DNA of 64,000 nucleotides from Sphingorhabdus pulchriflava (GTDB lineage: Bacteria; Pseudomonadota; Alphaproteobacteria; Sphingomonadales; Sphingomonadaceae). The stretch covers positions 1,860,001 through 1,924,000 of the forward strand of contig NZ_QRGP01000001.1 in the NCBI RefSeq assembly GCF_003367235.1, in the 5' to 3' direction. Made by a program: the position numbers and the translations under genes. How positions within the stretch are numbered: the first letter of the stretch is position 1; every line of letters begins with the position of its first letter. Positions 1 through 9,973 of this stretch are shown here, in pieces. The notes under the pieces are model-generated. The model did not search any database and was not told where the DNA came from. It saw only the letters and a list, made by a program, of their open reading frames with translations.

Positions 1-1210
1 GTTTTATCGAAGTTCCCTTGCCATGTTCGGAATGGATGGCCACCTCTATCCCCAGCAACGCGGAAATCCGTTTGACGATGGAAAGGCCCAGCCCAACGCC
101 CTGGCGGTCTGGATCGCCGCGTTCCCGGACCTGGAAGAATTCATCAAAAACGCGCATCAAATGTTCGCTGGCGATGCCTTCGCCATTGTCGCAAACTTGA
201 ATCATCACCCGATCACCTGCCGACCGGCAGCCGAGTACAACCTTGCCATCGATGCTATGCTTGATCGCGTTCGAAATGAGATTCTGCAAAATGGTGGTTA
301 ACAAGGCACGATCGCAACGCACAATTTTGGTTGTCTTGACGACCTGGAAATCGACATTCGACCAGGCAGCGGCTGCTGAATTCTGCGCTTCGAGTTCGGC
401 AAATATCTGTCCCAGCGCGATTGGCTCGATTTCCGCCTTCAGCGTGCCGCTATCAAGCGTCGATACGTCGAGCAAAGACCGAAAAAGGCGAGCCACACCC
501 TGCAACGATCTGTCAATGCGGTCGGCGATAACGCGCTGCTCGCGCGACAAACCTGTGCGCCTGAGCGTTTCCAGAAACAGCCCGATCGCATGTACCGGCT
601 GGCGAAGATCATGGCTGGCTTGAGCCAGAAAACGTGACTTTGACAAACTGGCATCTTCAGCGGCGCGCAACGCCCGGTCATTCGCGCGGAGCAATGTATA
701 ACCATAATGAGGGATGATCAGCGCGGTTATCGACAATGTCGCCACCATGCTGGGGTCCGCTTGCCAATATGGCGTCAGCCAGAATATCGCGAACAAGCTG
801 ATTTGGGCCATGAATGTGGCAATAATCAAATATCGCCGTCCAAATCGAAAACCGTTCCCCATGGTTACCCAGAGAATGACCGCATAAAGCGGCAACATCA
901 CGACGCAACCGGCGATTATCCCATAAGATAGGCCGGCAAAGTCATTCACCATTACTGCGATGCGGCGGGCCGGATAATGTCCCGGATAGGCTTTGGTATG
1001 CAAAAGGATTGCGACCGAAACCGGTAGGAAAAACACATTATAGGTCAGAACGTTGCGGGCCCATTCCTCTAAGCGGAGTCCGCCCGTCATATAGTAATTT
1101 GTAGCCAGGATGTAGAGGATGATCGTGAACAACATCCCCATCCGGTTCCACGCTTGACCGATATCAGCCTTCAACTCGGTAGGCGTTGCTTCATATCGCT
1201 TGAATAACAT
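1..1210 (-). CDS. membrane-bound sensor histidine kinase (3' end cut by window edge)
   Basis: Autophosphorylating sensor kinase of a two-component system. Translating from the ATG at 1210 gives an N-terminal membrane domain of about 175 residues with several hydrophobic segments. A short linker leads into a HisKA domain carrying the motif SHDLRQPVHAIG, with His at about residue 200. The ATPase domain follows, with N-box NLISNAIKH, G1 box DNGEGI and G2 box GVGLGLSI. The frame is still open at base 1, so the C-terminus lies outside the window. The DLRQPVHAIG signature is common in hybrid kinases, so a receiver domain may follow off-window (inference). The ATG at 1210 is the first in frame and has no strong Shine-Dalgarno. 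No response regulator gene is visible. The sensed signal cannot be read from the sequence. Confidence 0.9.
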   Translation of the reverse strand, partial: MLFKRYEATPTELKADIGQAWNRMGMLFTIILYILATNYYMTGGLRLEEWARNVLTYNVFFLPVSVAILLHTKAYPGHYPARRIAVMVNDFAGLSYGIIAGCVVMLPLYAVILWVTMGNGFRFGRRYLIIATFMAQISLFAIFWLTPYWQADPSMVATLSITALIIPHYGYTLLRANDRALRAAEDASLSKSRFLAQASHDLRQPVHAIGLFLETLRRTGLSREQRVIADRIDRSLQGVARLFRSLLDVSTLDSGTLKAEIEPIALGQIFAELEAQNSAAAAWSNVDFQVVKTTKIVRCDRALLTTILQNLISNAIKHSIDGKVVLGCRSAGDRVMIQVCDNGEGIASEHLMRVFDEFFQVRERGDPDRQGVGLGLSIVKRISALLGIEVAIHSEHGKGTSIK

Positions 1211-1303
1211 AAACTCTCATACCCGCAGCTTGCTGCAGTCTGTCGGAAGAATGCAGTATGTTACCGGCGGATTTTTTGGAAACCAGACGCCAGACACTGC
1301 TTT

Positions 1304-1984
1304 CTATCTGAGCAAGCCGAATACGCCAATTAGCAAAGGATCGTTGGTTTTTTGCGGATTGGCACGAATGCCCTCTTCCTCGAGCCCAATCGCTGCCCAA
1401 ATCGCATCGTCAGCTTTGCGTGTAATATCCTGCCCCAATGCCGCCATATCAAAGCCGGTAACCGACTGGACCGCGCGATTGATGACCTGATCGTCGAACA
1501 AGCGCAGACCATCGGAAATACCGGGAAGCATCGCGTCAAACAACGCGATGCCCATCTTGCCGCGCAAAAAACGGGTCGCTGCTTGCGGCCCGCCGCGCAC
1601 AATTTCATCGGCGGCCTCGATACTGACCATCCGGATCGTGTCTGCAATCAACGGAGCGGCGCGTTCCGCACCTTTTTCGGCGGCCCTATTGAGTTGGCGC
1701 TGCAGCCGGTCTCGGAAGGACTGGCTTTGCAGCACGACCGAGAGAATTCCCGTACCGCGACCGCCGCCCAACCGGTCTGGCAAGGCGATACGTGCCACCG
1801 AATGGTCGTAAAAACCACCCGGTTGCAACAGCAGCGCAAACGCATTTTGCGATGCCGCCACCAGCAACCGGCGAATGACTTCAGCAAGGCTGTAGCGAGG
1901 CCCTGAAGCGCAACCAACCAGAGCGAGCGTCGCCCCGGCGGCACCTGCCAGCAGAAGTTGGCGGCGTTCGAACAATATGGACAT
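1304..1984 (-). CDS. DUF4197 family lipoprotein
   Basis: The 226-residue protein opens with an RR-containing signal peptide (ERRQLLLAG) and a lipobox LVGC, with the lipidated Cys at residue 25. It should therefore be exported, possibly by Tat, and anchored as a lipoprotein. The rest matches the DUF4197 family as I know it: an alpha-helical protein with repeated short ALFDAMLPG and GLRLFDDQVI type helices and the ending NDPLLIGVFGLL. The function of the family is not established. It lies upstream of, and in the same direction as, the histidine kinase (93 bp gap) and diverges from priA. The ATG at 1984 is the natural start because it puts the signal peptide at the N-terminus. Confidence 0.85.
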   Translation of the reverse strand: MSILFERRQLLLAGAAGATLALVGCASGPRYSLAEVIRRLLVAASQNAFALLLQPGGFYDHSVARIALPDRLGGGRGTGILSVVLQSQSFRDRLQRQLNRAAEKGAERAAPLIADTIRMVSIEAADEIVRGGPQAATRFLRGKMGIALFDAMLPGISDGLRLFDDQVINRAVQSVTGFDMAALGQDITRKADDAIWAAIGLEEEGIRANPQKTNDPLLIGVFGLLR

Positions 1985-2098
1985 GAAGCGACTCCTCCCA
2001 AAACCCTATAACGTTCGAATATCAGAAAAATTCCGACTCTACCATGAACGGGTCGGTGAAGGCGTGACGCGACAGGGGTCACACCCTATATCCACCAG

Positions 2099-4285
2099 AT
2101 GAATCGTCCCAGCCCCTCTGGCAAACGCGTGCGCGTTATCCTGTTGACGCAGGTCATAGGGCCGCTCGATTATCGCCTGCCCGACTGGATGGACGCCGAT
2201 GTCGGTTCGGTTGTTGTTGTGCCGCTCGGCCCCCGCAAGATGGTGGGTGTGATTTGGGACGAAGGGGTGTTCGGCGACGAAGCGGTCGAAGAGCACCGCC
2301 TGCGCAATGTGCTGGAGGTTATCGACGTCCCGCCGATCAAGCGCGGCCTAAGACGGCTGGTTGATTGGGTCGCCGACTATTATCTGTCCAACCATGCCGC
2401 CGTGTTGCGGATGGTTATTTCATCCTCTGCCGCGCTGTCGGCTGGAGGGACGGTTACCGAATATCGGCCCTCAGGGATTGAGCCTGCCCGATTGACCCCG
2501 CAACGTGCGGCCGCGCTGGATTCTTTGGTCGATGCCCAAGGGCTGGTGCGTGAGCTGGCCGAGCAGGCTGGCGTCAGCGAGGGTGTGATCCGTGGTCTGG
2601 TAAAGGCGGGCGCGCTGGAGCCGGTGATGGTCAGCATCGATGCGCCCTTTGCGGCGCCTGAACCCGACCATGACCATCCCGAACTGTCAGACCTGCAGGA
2701 GGCCGCCGCAAAGGTGATGCGCGATGCAGTTAGATCAGGCGGATTCGAACCGATGGTGCTTGACGGCGTCACCGGATCGGGCAAGACCGAAACCTATTTT
2801 GAAGCGGTGGCAGAGGCGCTGAAGATTGGAAAGCAAGTTCTTGTCTTGCTTCCTGAAATTGCTCTTACCCAGCCCTTTCTGCAACGCTTCGAAGCGCGCT
2901 TTGGCGTCGAACCCGCAACCTGGCATTCGGGAATGAAGCAATCGCAGCGCCGGCGGGTGTGGCGCGGTGTGGCAGAGGGGCGGGCGCAGGTAGTGGCCGG
3001 TGCTCGCTCGGCCCTGTTCCTGCCCTTTGCCAATCCCGGGCTGATCGTCGTCGACGAGGCGCATGAGATCAGCTTCAAGCAGGAAGATGGCGTACGTTAT
3101 CATGCGCGCGACGTTGCGGTGATGCGCGGCAAGTTTGAGGGCTTCCCGGTCGTGCTGGCATCGGCCACACCCGCGCTCGAAAGCCGCCATATGGTGAGCA
3201 TCGGGCGCTACAAGGGCCTTGAAATCCCCTCGCGCTTTGGCGCAGCAAAGCTCCCGCGCATCGAAGCCATTGACCTGACGCAGGACCAGCCCGAACGCGG
3301 CACATGGATCGCGCCGACTCTGCTCAAGGCGCTTGAAGAGCGGCTGGAGCGCGGTGAGCAGAGCCTGCTCTTCCTCAACCGACGCGGCTATGCGCCACTA
3401 ACCTTGTGCCGCAATTGCGGGCATCGTTTTGAATGCCCCAATTGCACGGCTTGGATGGTCGAGCACCGCTTGGTCCGCCGCCTTGCTTGCCATCATTGCG
3501 GCCATGTCATGCCTCCGCCCGATAAATGCCCCGAATGCAGCGCGGAGGACAGCCTCGTCCCATGCGGCCCGGGGGTCGAGCGGATAAGCGACGAGGTCAA
3601 ACGCTTCTTTCCTGAAGCGCGCACCATTGTCGCTACCTCGGACACTTTGTGGTCACCTGAAAAAGCCGCCGAATTTGTCGCGCTGGTCGAGAATAAGGCG
3701 GTCGACATCATCATCGGTACGCAATTGGTGACCAAGGGATATCATTTCCCCGAACTGACTTTGGTCGGCATCATCGACGCCGATCTTGGATTAGAGGGCG
3801 GCGATTTGCGCGCCGCCGAGCGCACCTTTCAGCAAATTGCCCAAGCGGCGGGCCGCGCAGGCCGCGCTGACAAGCCCGGTGAAGTCTATATCCAGACGCG
3901 CAACCCGTCGCATCCCGTCATCGCAGCGTTGGTGGGTGGCGACCGCGATGGCTTCTACGATGCGGAAACCGAGCAACGCCGCCGCGCCGGTGCCCCGCCT
4001 TTTGGACGCTTTGCTGCGATCATCATCAGTTCAGAGGATGAACGCGAAGCCATCGAAACAGCGCGGGCAGTCGGTGGTTCAGCCCCGCAGGTCGACGGGA
4101 TGCACGTCTATGGCCCAGCACCTGCTCCGCTCGCCATGCTGCGCGGACGCCACCGGCAGCGCTTGCTGGTGCATGCGCTCCGCTCAGTCGAGTTGCAGAG
4201 CATCATGCGCGAATGGCTCGGCGGTCTCGAATTCCCGCGTAGTGTGCGGGTGGGTGTCGACGTTGATCCATACAGCTTCCTGTAA
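2099..4285 (+). CDS. priA: primosomal protein N' (replication restart helicase PriA)
   Basis: ATP-dependent 3'-5' helicase that recognises stalled forks and reloads the replisome. At 728 residues it has normal PriA length. The N-terminal DNA-binding domain starts with VRVILLTQVIGPLDYRLP. The helicase core has Walker A GVTGSGKT and the DEAH box VVDEAHE. The zinc region carries all four Cys pairs (CRNC, CPNC, CHHC, CPEC) expected for the two zinc sites. It ends in the family-typical VRVGVDVDPYSFL. The gene is transcribed alone, away from the DUF4197 gene and 52 bp ahead of the penicillin-binding protein gene. The ATG at 2099 fits the usual N-terminus, although no clear Shine-Dalgarno precedes it. 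Confidence 0.97.
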   Translation: MNRPSPSGKRVRVILLTQVIGPLDYRLPDWMDADVGSVVVVPLGPRKMVGVIWDEGVFGDEAVEEHRLRNVLEVIDVPPIKRGLRRLVDWVADYYLSNHAAVLRMVISSSAALSAGGTVTEYRPSGIEPARLTPQRAAALDSLVDAQGLVRELAEQAGVSEGVIRGLVKAGALEPVMVSIDAPFAAPEPDHDHPELSDLQEAAAKVMRDAVRSGGFEPMVLDGVTGSGKTETYFEAVAEALKIGKQVLVLLPEIALTQPFLQRFEARFGVEPATWHSGMKQSQRRRVWRGVAEGRAQVVAGARSALFLPFANPGLIVVDEAHEISFKQEDGVRYHARDVAVMRGKFEGFPVVLASATPALESRHMVSIGRYKGLEIPSRFGAAKLPRIEAIDLTQDQPERGTWIAPTLLKALEERLERGEQSLLFLNRRGYAPLTLCRNCGHRFECPNCTAWMVEHRLVRRLACHHCGHVMPPPDKCPECSAEDSLVPCGPGVERISDEVKRFFPEARTIVATSDTLWSPEKAAEFVALVENKAVDIIIGTQLVTKGYHFPELTLVGIIDADLGLEGGDLRAAERTFQQIAQAAGRAGRADKPGEVYIQTRNPSHPVIAALVGGDRDGFYDAETEQRRRAGAPPFGRFAAIIISSEDEREAIETARAVGGSAPQVDGMHVYGPAPAPLAMLRGRHRQRLLVHALRSVELQSIMREWLGGLEFPRSVRVGVDVDPYSFL

Positions 4286-4337
4286 GCAAATTTTTGCTCT
4301 ACCTTTAGCCGTCTTATTTCTATAACACAGTGCATCG

Positions 4338-6443
4338 ATGTTCTTCCGGCGATCCAAGACCCCTGTTCCCACCGATATAGACGGCAGACTGGCCGCGTTT
4401 GACCGTGCCTATGCCGGGATGTTTCCGGGTGAGCCCAAGCCTTGGGAATCGACAGTCAATACAGAACAGCCCAACGCACCCGGAAAGCCCTGGCTCATGG
4501 GCAAGACACGCTGGTGGTGGTTTAGCCGTGCCAGCGCTGGACTATTGGCTTTGTTCATCCTCATCGTCTTTTGGCTGGCGATCACCGCACCGCTCTCCAA
4601 ATCGCTGCAGCCGATAGCCCCGCCGCGCATCACATTGCTCGCTTGGGACGGCACGCCGATTGCCCGCAACGGCGCCGTCGTCGATAAACCCGTTGAGGTC
4701 AAAAATCTGCCGCCACATGTGGTGCAGGCTTTCCTCTCTATCGAAGACCGCCGCTTCTATTCGCACTGGGGCGTTGATCCGCGCAGCATCGCCCGTGCGC
4801 TGTGGAGCAACACCTTTGGCAGCGGCCTGAAACAGGGCGGCAGTACGATTACACAGCAGCTCGCCAAATTCACCTTTCTGACGCCAGAGCGCAGCCTGAC
4901 ACGAAAGGCGCGCGAGGCGTTAATCGCCTTCTGGCTCGAAGGCTGGCTGACCAAGGACGAAATCCTCGAACGCTATCTGTCGAACGCCTATTTCGGCGAC
5001 AATGTATACGGTCTGCGCGCCGCTTCGCTGCATTATTTTTACCGCCAACCCGAGAGGCTGACATTGTCGCAGGCGGCGATGCTGGCAGGGCTGGTGCAGG
5101 CACCCAACCGGCTCGCCCCCACCCGCAATCCCCAGCGCGCCGCCAAACGCGCGAAGCTGGTTTTGAACGCAATGGTCGCAACCGGCGCGATCAGCGAGGC
5201 CAAGGCCGACGCGACGCCAATTGCGCGGATCGATGTGCGCTATAAGGAAACGCTGCCCACCGGCACCTACTTCGCCGATTGGGCCATGCCGCAGGCGCGG
5301 CTGGATACCGAAACCGGCTATGCTGATCAGGTCATCCGCACCACGCTCGACTCACGTCTGCAGAATATTGCCCGCAATGTGATAGCGCGCGCGCCGCTCG
5401 GCAATGCGCAAGTAGCGCTAGTGGCGATGCGGCCCAATGGCGAGGTTGTCGCGATGGTGGGCGGTAAAAGTTATAAGGAATCCCCCTTCAACCGCGCGAC
5501 ACAGGCCAAGAGACAGCCCGGATCTACCTTCAAACTGTTCGTCTATTCGGCGGCATTACGCAGCGGGATGACGCCTGACAGCAAGGTCGACGATAGCCCG
5601 ATAACCGAGGGCGACTATCGCCCCAAAAACTATAGCGACCGCTATCGCGGCAAAATCACGCTGAAACAGGCCTTCGCCCAATCGAGCAATGTTGTCGCCG
5701 TGCGGCTGTACAACCAGCTGGGCTATAGCGCGGTTGCTCGTGCGGCGAAGGACCTCGGCGTTGAAAGCCCACTGACCCGCGATGCCAGTCTTGCGCTGGG
5801 CAGTTCGGGCATGACCTTGATCGAGCTGACCTCCGCCTATGCAGGTGTTGCCGGAAACAAATGGCCGGTCGAACCGCGCGCCTTTGTCGCTGAAGAAGAA
5901 GGCTGGTTCGGCTGGCTACTTTCTGCGCAACGCAGTTTCAGCAATGCGCACCATAAGGCGTTGCTCGAATTACTGGGCGCGACCGTCAACCAGGGCACCG
6001 GGCGTGCGGCGCGATTGGCAATCCCGGCCTATGGCAAAACCGGCACCAGTCAGGACTATCGTGATGCGCTGTTCATCGGCTTTGCGGGCGATCTGGTGGT
6101 CGGCGTGTGGATCGGCAATGATGACAATACCCCGCTGAAAAATATGACCGGTGGAGGCCTGCCCGCGCGCATCTGGCGCGATTTCATGGGGCAAGCGGTC
6201 AAAGGCGCGGGCGCGCGGCCCAAGCCGAAGCCGGTGGTCGAGCCCGATCCCGAAGGCCCGATCGAGCCGCTCGACCTGCCTGAAATTCCCGAACTGCCGG
6301 TCAATATCAACGGCACTGAAGTCCGCGTCGATCCCGACAAGGGGGTAACCGTCAGCGGACAAATTGAGGGCGTACCTCTGGACGTCACGATCGGCCGCGA
6401 TGGTGTGAATGTGCAGTCGAGGGAAGATCCCCAGCGCCAGTGA
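4338..6443 (+). CDS. class A penicillin-binding protein (transglycosylase/transpeptidase, PBP1A family)
   Basis: Bifunctional peptidoglycan synthase of the cytoplasmic membrane. A cytosolic tail of about 55 residues precedes one membrane segment (about residues 68-88). The GT51 transglycosylase domain follows, with the catalytic Glu at about residue 136 in SIEDRRFYSHWG and the GGSTITQQLAK motif. The transpeptidase domain has the SxxK motif GSTFK (nucleophile Ser about 396), SSN (QSSNVVAV) and KTG (YGKTGTSQD). The C-terminal 75 residues are Pro/Glu/Asp-rich and probably form a flexible tail. At 701 residues it is somewhat short for class A PBPs. The gene is monocistronic between priA and the protease gene. 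The specific E. coli equivalent (1A, 1B or 1C) cannot be fixed from the sequence alone. Confidence 0.93.
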   Translation: MFFRRSKTPVPTDIDGRLAAFDRAYAGMFPGEPKPWESTVNTEQPNAPGKPWLMGKTRWWWFSRASAGLLALFILIVFWLAITAPLSKSLQPIAPPRITLLAWDGTPIARNGAVVDKPVEVKNLPPHVVQAFLSIEDRRFYSHWGVDPRSIARALWSNTFGSGLKQGGSTITQQLAKFTFLTPERSLTRKAREALIAFWLEGWLTKDEILERYLSNAYFGDNVYGLRAASLHYFYRQPERLTLSQAAMLAGLVQAPNRLAPTRNPQRAAKRAKLVLNAMVATGAISEAKADATPIARIDVRYKETLPTGTYFADWAMPQARLDTETGYADQVIRTTLDSRLQNIARNVIARAPLGNAQVALVAMRPNGEVVAMVGGKSYKESPFNRATQAKRQPGSTFKLFVYSAALRSGMTPDSKVDDSPITEGDYRPKNYSDRYRGKITLKQAFAQSSNVVAVRLYNQLGYSAVARAAKDLGVESPLTRDASLALGSSGMTLIELTSAYAGVAGNKWPVEPRAFVAEEEGWFGWLLSAQRSFSNAHHKALLELLGATVNQGTGRAARLAIPAYGKTGTSQDYRDALFIGFAGDLVVGVWIGNDDNTPLKNMTGGGLPARIWRDFMGQAVKGAGARPKPKPVVEPDPEGPIEPLDLPEIPELPVNINGTEVRVDPDKGVTVSGQIEGVPLDVTIGRDGVNVQSREDPQRQ

Positions 6444-6525
6444 GGGCATCAATAGTTTGGCTTAGATTGATTGCCCGCCCGATTTATGGTCGAGTGGCGC
6501 AGGGGCCTGATTTGGAGATTCGTGT

Positions 6526-8049
6526 GTGCGGCAGCTTCTGAACTGGTTTCTGGTGGCAGCGATGGCGGCTTTGGCCGTTTCGGCGGTTCGTGCCGACCCA
6601 TCAGACATCGCCGCCGCTAGCCGCAGCGTCGTGCGCGTCGTCGTTTTTCCCGCATCAGGCGGGGATACTCCAATCGGACACGGATCGGGCATCGTCGTCG
6701 CGCCCGACAAAATCCTGACCAACGCCCATGTCGTTTCGGAAGAAGAATATGATGGCGCGATCCGTGTGGTCATTGTGCCTTCCGACGGTGGTGAGGCGAT
6801 AACGGCCGAGATCATTGATCGCTCGCCACGCAACGATCTCGCGCTGATTGCGCTGAATGATGGCAAGCGGCTGACTCCGGCGACCTTTTACAGCGGACCT
6901 GTGGGCGACGGATCGGATGTCTTTGCCATCGGCTATCCGGGCGGCGTTGATATCGCCCAGGGTCTCAACATGTCCGATGTCCTGCGCCCGCAAGCGCCGG
7001 TCAAGACACGAGGCAACGTCTCCGCTGGACGATCCGCCAAGGAATTTGAGACAATCTTGCACACGGCCGCAATCGGCGGCGGCAACAGCGGCGGGCCATT
7101 GGTTGATGCGTGCGGACGCGTGCTCGGCGTCAACAGCTTCGGTAGTATTTCGGATGGCAGCGACGCCGAATTTTTCTTCGCGGTTGCCCAGCGGGAGGCC
7201 GTGGCCTTTCTGCGTCAAAACAATGTGGGCATTCGCAGCGTCGACAGCGAATGCCTGTCGCGCGCCGATTTGAGCCGCGCCGAAGCCGAAAGAGCTGCTG
7301 CCGAAAAAGCGCGCATCGAGGAAGAAAACCGGCTCGCTGAATCTGCCCGCACCAAGAGCTTTGGCGAAGCGCGACGGCAGGCCGAATATGACATCATTGA
7401 ATCGCGCGACAACCGGTTGATGCTGACAGTAATCCTGATCCTGTTGGCTCTCGGTGCTGCCGGGACAAGCTGGCAGTTGCTAGAACGCGAGCGACGCGAC
7501 CACGCCAAGCTTGCCGGTGGTTCGGCCGCCGCGCTGGTGGTTGCCGCTTTCCTGACCTGGTTCACGCGCCCCGGCTTTGACGAAGTCGACACCCGAACGC
7601 GCACCACACTCAGCGAGACCGCAGACCCGGCTGCTCCTGCCAAGGTGGCGCGCGCCGGCAAAATGACCTGCGTCATCGACCGGAGCCGCAGCCGCATCAC
7701 CGTGTCCGACACCGCCGATGTGCCGTTCGAATGGACCGACACAGGCTGTGTCAATACGCGCACCCAATATGTCGAAACCAACGGCCTGTGGACCCGCACC
7801 TTCGTGCCAAACAATGAGGCGCAGGTTTCGATTATTAGCTTTGAACCTGACAGCAGCACCTATCGCATCGAACGCCACTTGCTTGGAGCAGAGGCCATGC
7901 AAAAGGCTCGTGAAGCGCGCAGTCAATATGATGTGAAGAGCTGTTCGACCGATCCTGCGATGCTGGAAAAGGTGACTTCGATGAATCTAGCCGTGCGCCA
8001 GTTACTTCCCCAGCAACCGAATGAATTGCTGGTTTTCAATTGCAACTGA
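6526..8049 (+). CDS. membrane-anchored trypsin-like serine protease
   Basis: The GTG start at 6526 has a good GGAG Shine-Dalgarno and gives a 507-residue protein. It has a signal peptide (cleavage near VRADPS) and a trypsin-like domain with a complete triad: His68 (TNAHVV), Asp104 (NDLALI) and Ser188 (GGGNSGGPL). An Ala/Glu-rich probable coiled coil follows at about 245-285. Two hydrophobic segments lie near 297-318 and 328-346, and a C-terminal domain of about 150 residues follows that I do not recognise. It resembles DegP-like proteases in the catalytic domain but has no PDZ domain. With both ends outside the cytoplasm, the C-terminal part could sense or present substrate (inference). Confidence 0.85.
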   Translation: MRQLLNWFLVAAMAALAVSAVRADPSDIAAASRSVVRVVVFPASGGDTPIGHGSGIVVAPDKILTNAHVVSEEEYDGAIRVVIVPSDGGEAITAEIIDRSPRNDLALIALNDGKRLTPATFYSGPVGDGSDVFAIGYPGGVDIAQGLNMSDVLRPQAPVKTRGNVSAGRSAKEFETILHTAAIGGGNSGGPLVDACGRVLGVNSFGSISDGSDAEFFFAVAQREAVAFLRQNNVGIRSVDSECLSRADLSRAEAERAAAEKARIEEENRLAESARTKSFGEARRQAEYDIIESRDNRLMLTVILILLALGAAGTSWQLLERERRDHAKLAGGSAAALVVAAFLTWFTRPGFDEVDTRTRTTLSETADPAAPAKVARAGKMTCVIDRSRSRITVSDTADVPFEWTDTGCVNTRTQYVETNGLWTRTFVPNNEAQVSIISFEPDSSTYRIERHLLGAEAMQKAREARSQYDVKSCSTDPAMLEKVTSMNLAVRQLLPQQPNELLVFNCN

Positions 8050-8093
8050 ACCTTTGCGTGGTCGAAATTTGCCGTTAAGGCCCTGAGTCGAAA

Positions 8094-9908
8094 ATGGCTG
8101 ACAATTCCCCTCTCGAACAGTTCAAGCAGGTGCTGACCGGCACCTCGCGCGCGATTGCGCATGATCCGGAGGTCGAGCTGGCCTTCACCGCCGACGCGCC
8201 GACGCAAGCAGGGAAGAATTTCCGTGTGCCGATGCCGGGCCGATCGCTGCCGCCCGAACAGATCGCTGAAGCGCGCGGTTTTGCCGACAGTTTCGCATTG
8301 CGCCTGAAGCATCATGACGTCGCCCGCCACGCGGCATTGCGCCCGCATGAGGCGATGGCAGGGGCCGCGTTCGACGCCATAGAAACCGCCCGGATCGAGG
8401 CGCTGGGTTCGCGCGCAATGGACGGGGTGAAGGGCAACCTCACCCATGCGCTCGAAATGCGGCTGCGCACCGACCCGATTTCGCGCGCGCAGGCGGCCGA
8501 AGAGGTGCCGATATCGACCGCGCTCGCTTTGATGGTGCGTGAACGGCTGACCGGCCAAGCGGTGCCCGAAATTGCGTCGCAAGGTGTCGATCTGCTGCGC
8601 GGCTGGATTGAGGATAAAGCGGGTAGTGATCTCGATGCACTGGGTCTCGCGCTCGACGATCAGGCAGCCTTTGCTTCGCTCGCGCAGACGATGCTTGAGC
8701 ATCTCGACCTGACCGAAGGCGAGATCGAGCCCAATGAAGCCGATGAAGGCGGCGACGAGTCCGAGCAGGAGCAAGAGCAGGACGGCGAAAGCGACGATGA
8801 GGGCCAGGGCGAAGCAGGCCAAGCCGAAGCGCGCGCCGAGCCGCAAGAGGGCGAAGGCGAGGAGTCCGAGGCCGATTATGATTCGTCCGAGATGGACGAC
8901 ATGGACGATACCGACGGCGATATGGGCGAAGACGGCATGCAGCCGGTCAACCCGCAACGCCGCAATTGGGACCATCTGCCGCAAAGCGATTATAAGAGCT
9001 GGACGACCAAATATGACGAGGTTGTCGGCGCGACCGAGCTGGCTGACGAAGAAGAGCTCAACCGCTTGCGCGCCTATCTCGACCAGCAGCTCTCGGGCTT
9101 GCAGGGTGCGGTCACACGGCTCGCCAACCGGCTGCAACGCCGCCTGATGGCACAACAGAACCGCAGCTGGGATTTCGATCAGGAAGAAGGGCTTCTTGAT
9201 GCCGCCCGGCTCGCCCGTATCGTCGTTTCGCCGGGGAGCTCGCTGAGCTATAAGGTCGAGCGCGAAACCAAGTTCCGTGACACCGTGGTCACGCTCCTCA
9301 TCGACAATTCAGGCTCAATGCGAGGCCGTCCGATCAGCATAGCCGCGATCAGCGCCGACATCATGGCACGCACGCTCGAACGTTGCGGCGTGAAGACCGA
9401 GATATTGGGTTTTACCACCCGCGCATGGAAGGGCGGACAATCGCGCGAAGATTGGCTCGCCGCCGGTCGCCCCGCCATGCCCGGCCGCCTCAACGACCTG
9501 CGCCACATCGTCTACAAAAAGGCTGACGAGCCGTGGCGTCACGCCCGCCGCAATCTGGGCCTGATGATGCGCGAAGGTCTGCTCAAGGAAAATATCGATG
9601 GCGAAGCCCTGCTCTGGGCGCACAACCGCCTGATCGCCCGCCCCGAAGACCGCCGCATCTTGATGGTGATTTCGGACGGTGCGCCGGTCGACGATTCGAC
9701 GCTGTCGGTCAATCATGGCGGCTATCTCGAACAACATCTGCGCCGCGTGATCGAGATGATCGAAAGCCGCAGCCCGGTGCAACTGGTCGCGATCGGCATC
9801 GGCCATGACGTCACCCGTTACTATCGCCGCGCCGTCACCATCATGGATGCCGAGCAACTGGGCGGTACGATGATCGAACAATTGGCAGGGTTGTTCGACG
9901 AGGAATAG
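8094..9908 (+). CDS. cobT: cobaltochelatase subunit CobT
   Basis: CobT pairs with the AAA+ protein CobS to drive cobalt insertion into hydrogenobyrinate a,c-diamide by CobN in aerobic cobalamin synthesis. The 604-residue protein shows the family layout. An N-terminal helical domain starts at [19 protein letters not shown] very acidic low-complexity stretch covers about residues 205-285. A C-terminal von Willebrand A domain carries the MIDAS motif [11 protein letters not shown] (Asp about 404). No cobS or cobN lies in the window. A three-base run before the ATG and no strong Shine-Dalgarno make the start slightly uncertain. Confidence 0.93.
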   Translation: MADNSPLEQFKQVLTGTSRAIAHDPEVELAFTADAPTQAGKNFRVPMPGRSLPPEQIAEARGFADSFALRLKHHDVARHAALRPHEAMAGAAFDAIETARIEALGSRAMDGVKGNLTHALEMRLRTDPISRAQAAEEVPISTALALMVRERLTGQAVPEIASQGVDLLRGWIEDKAGSDLDALGLALDDQAAFASLAQTMLEHLDLTEGEIEPNEADEGGDESEQEQEQDGESDDEGQGEAGQAEARAEPQEGEGEESEADYDSSEMDDMDDTDGDMGEDGMQPVNPQRRNWDHLPQSDYKSWTTKYDEVVGATELADEEELNRLRAYLDQQLSGLQGAVTRLANRLQRRLMAQQNRSWDFDQEEGLLDAARLARIVVSPGSSLSYKVERETKFRDTVVTLLIDNSGSMRGRPISIAAISADIMARTLERCGVKTEILGFTTRAWKGGQSREDWLAAGRPAMPGRLNDLRHIVYKKADEPWRHARRNLGLMMREGLLKENIDGEALLWAHNRLIARPEDRRILMVISDGAPVDDSTLSVNHGGYLEQHLRRVIEMIESRSPVQLVAIGIGHDVTRYYRRAVTIMDAEQLGGTMIEQLAGLFDEE

Positions 9909-9938
9909 GCTTGCAATTCGCTGAGGGCGTGACAGAAG

Positions 9939-9956
9939 TTTAATCAAACGATTAAA
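9939..9956. promoter_or_regulatory. palindromic operator TTTAATC-N4-GATTAAA before the nitroreductase gene
   Basis: A perfect 7-bp inverted repeat, TTTAATCAAACGATTAAA, ends 17 bp before the nitroreductase ATG. Its size and symmetry fit a TetR-type repressor site. The core TTAA-N8-TTAA recurs upstream of the SDR operon and of the flavin monooxygenase gene. The binding protein is unknown. Confidence 0.5.
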
Positions 9957-9973
9957 TCTCTGGAGAGCCGCAT

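Noticed and set aside
7923-9155. Long open frame on the minus strand across cobT (410 codons)
   Set aside because: It lies antisense to a well-supported cobT gene, has an atypical composition and no recognisable domain; long antisense frames are common in GC-rich DNA.
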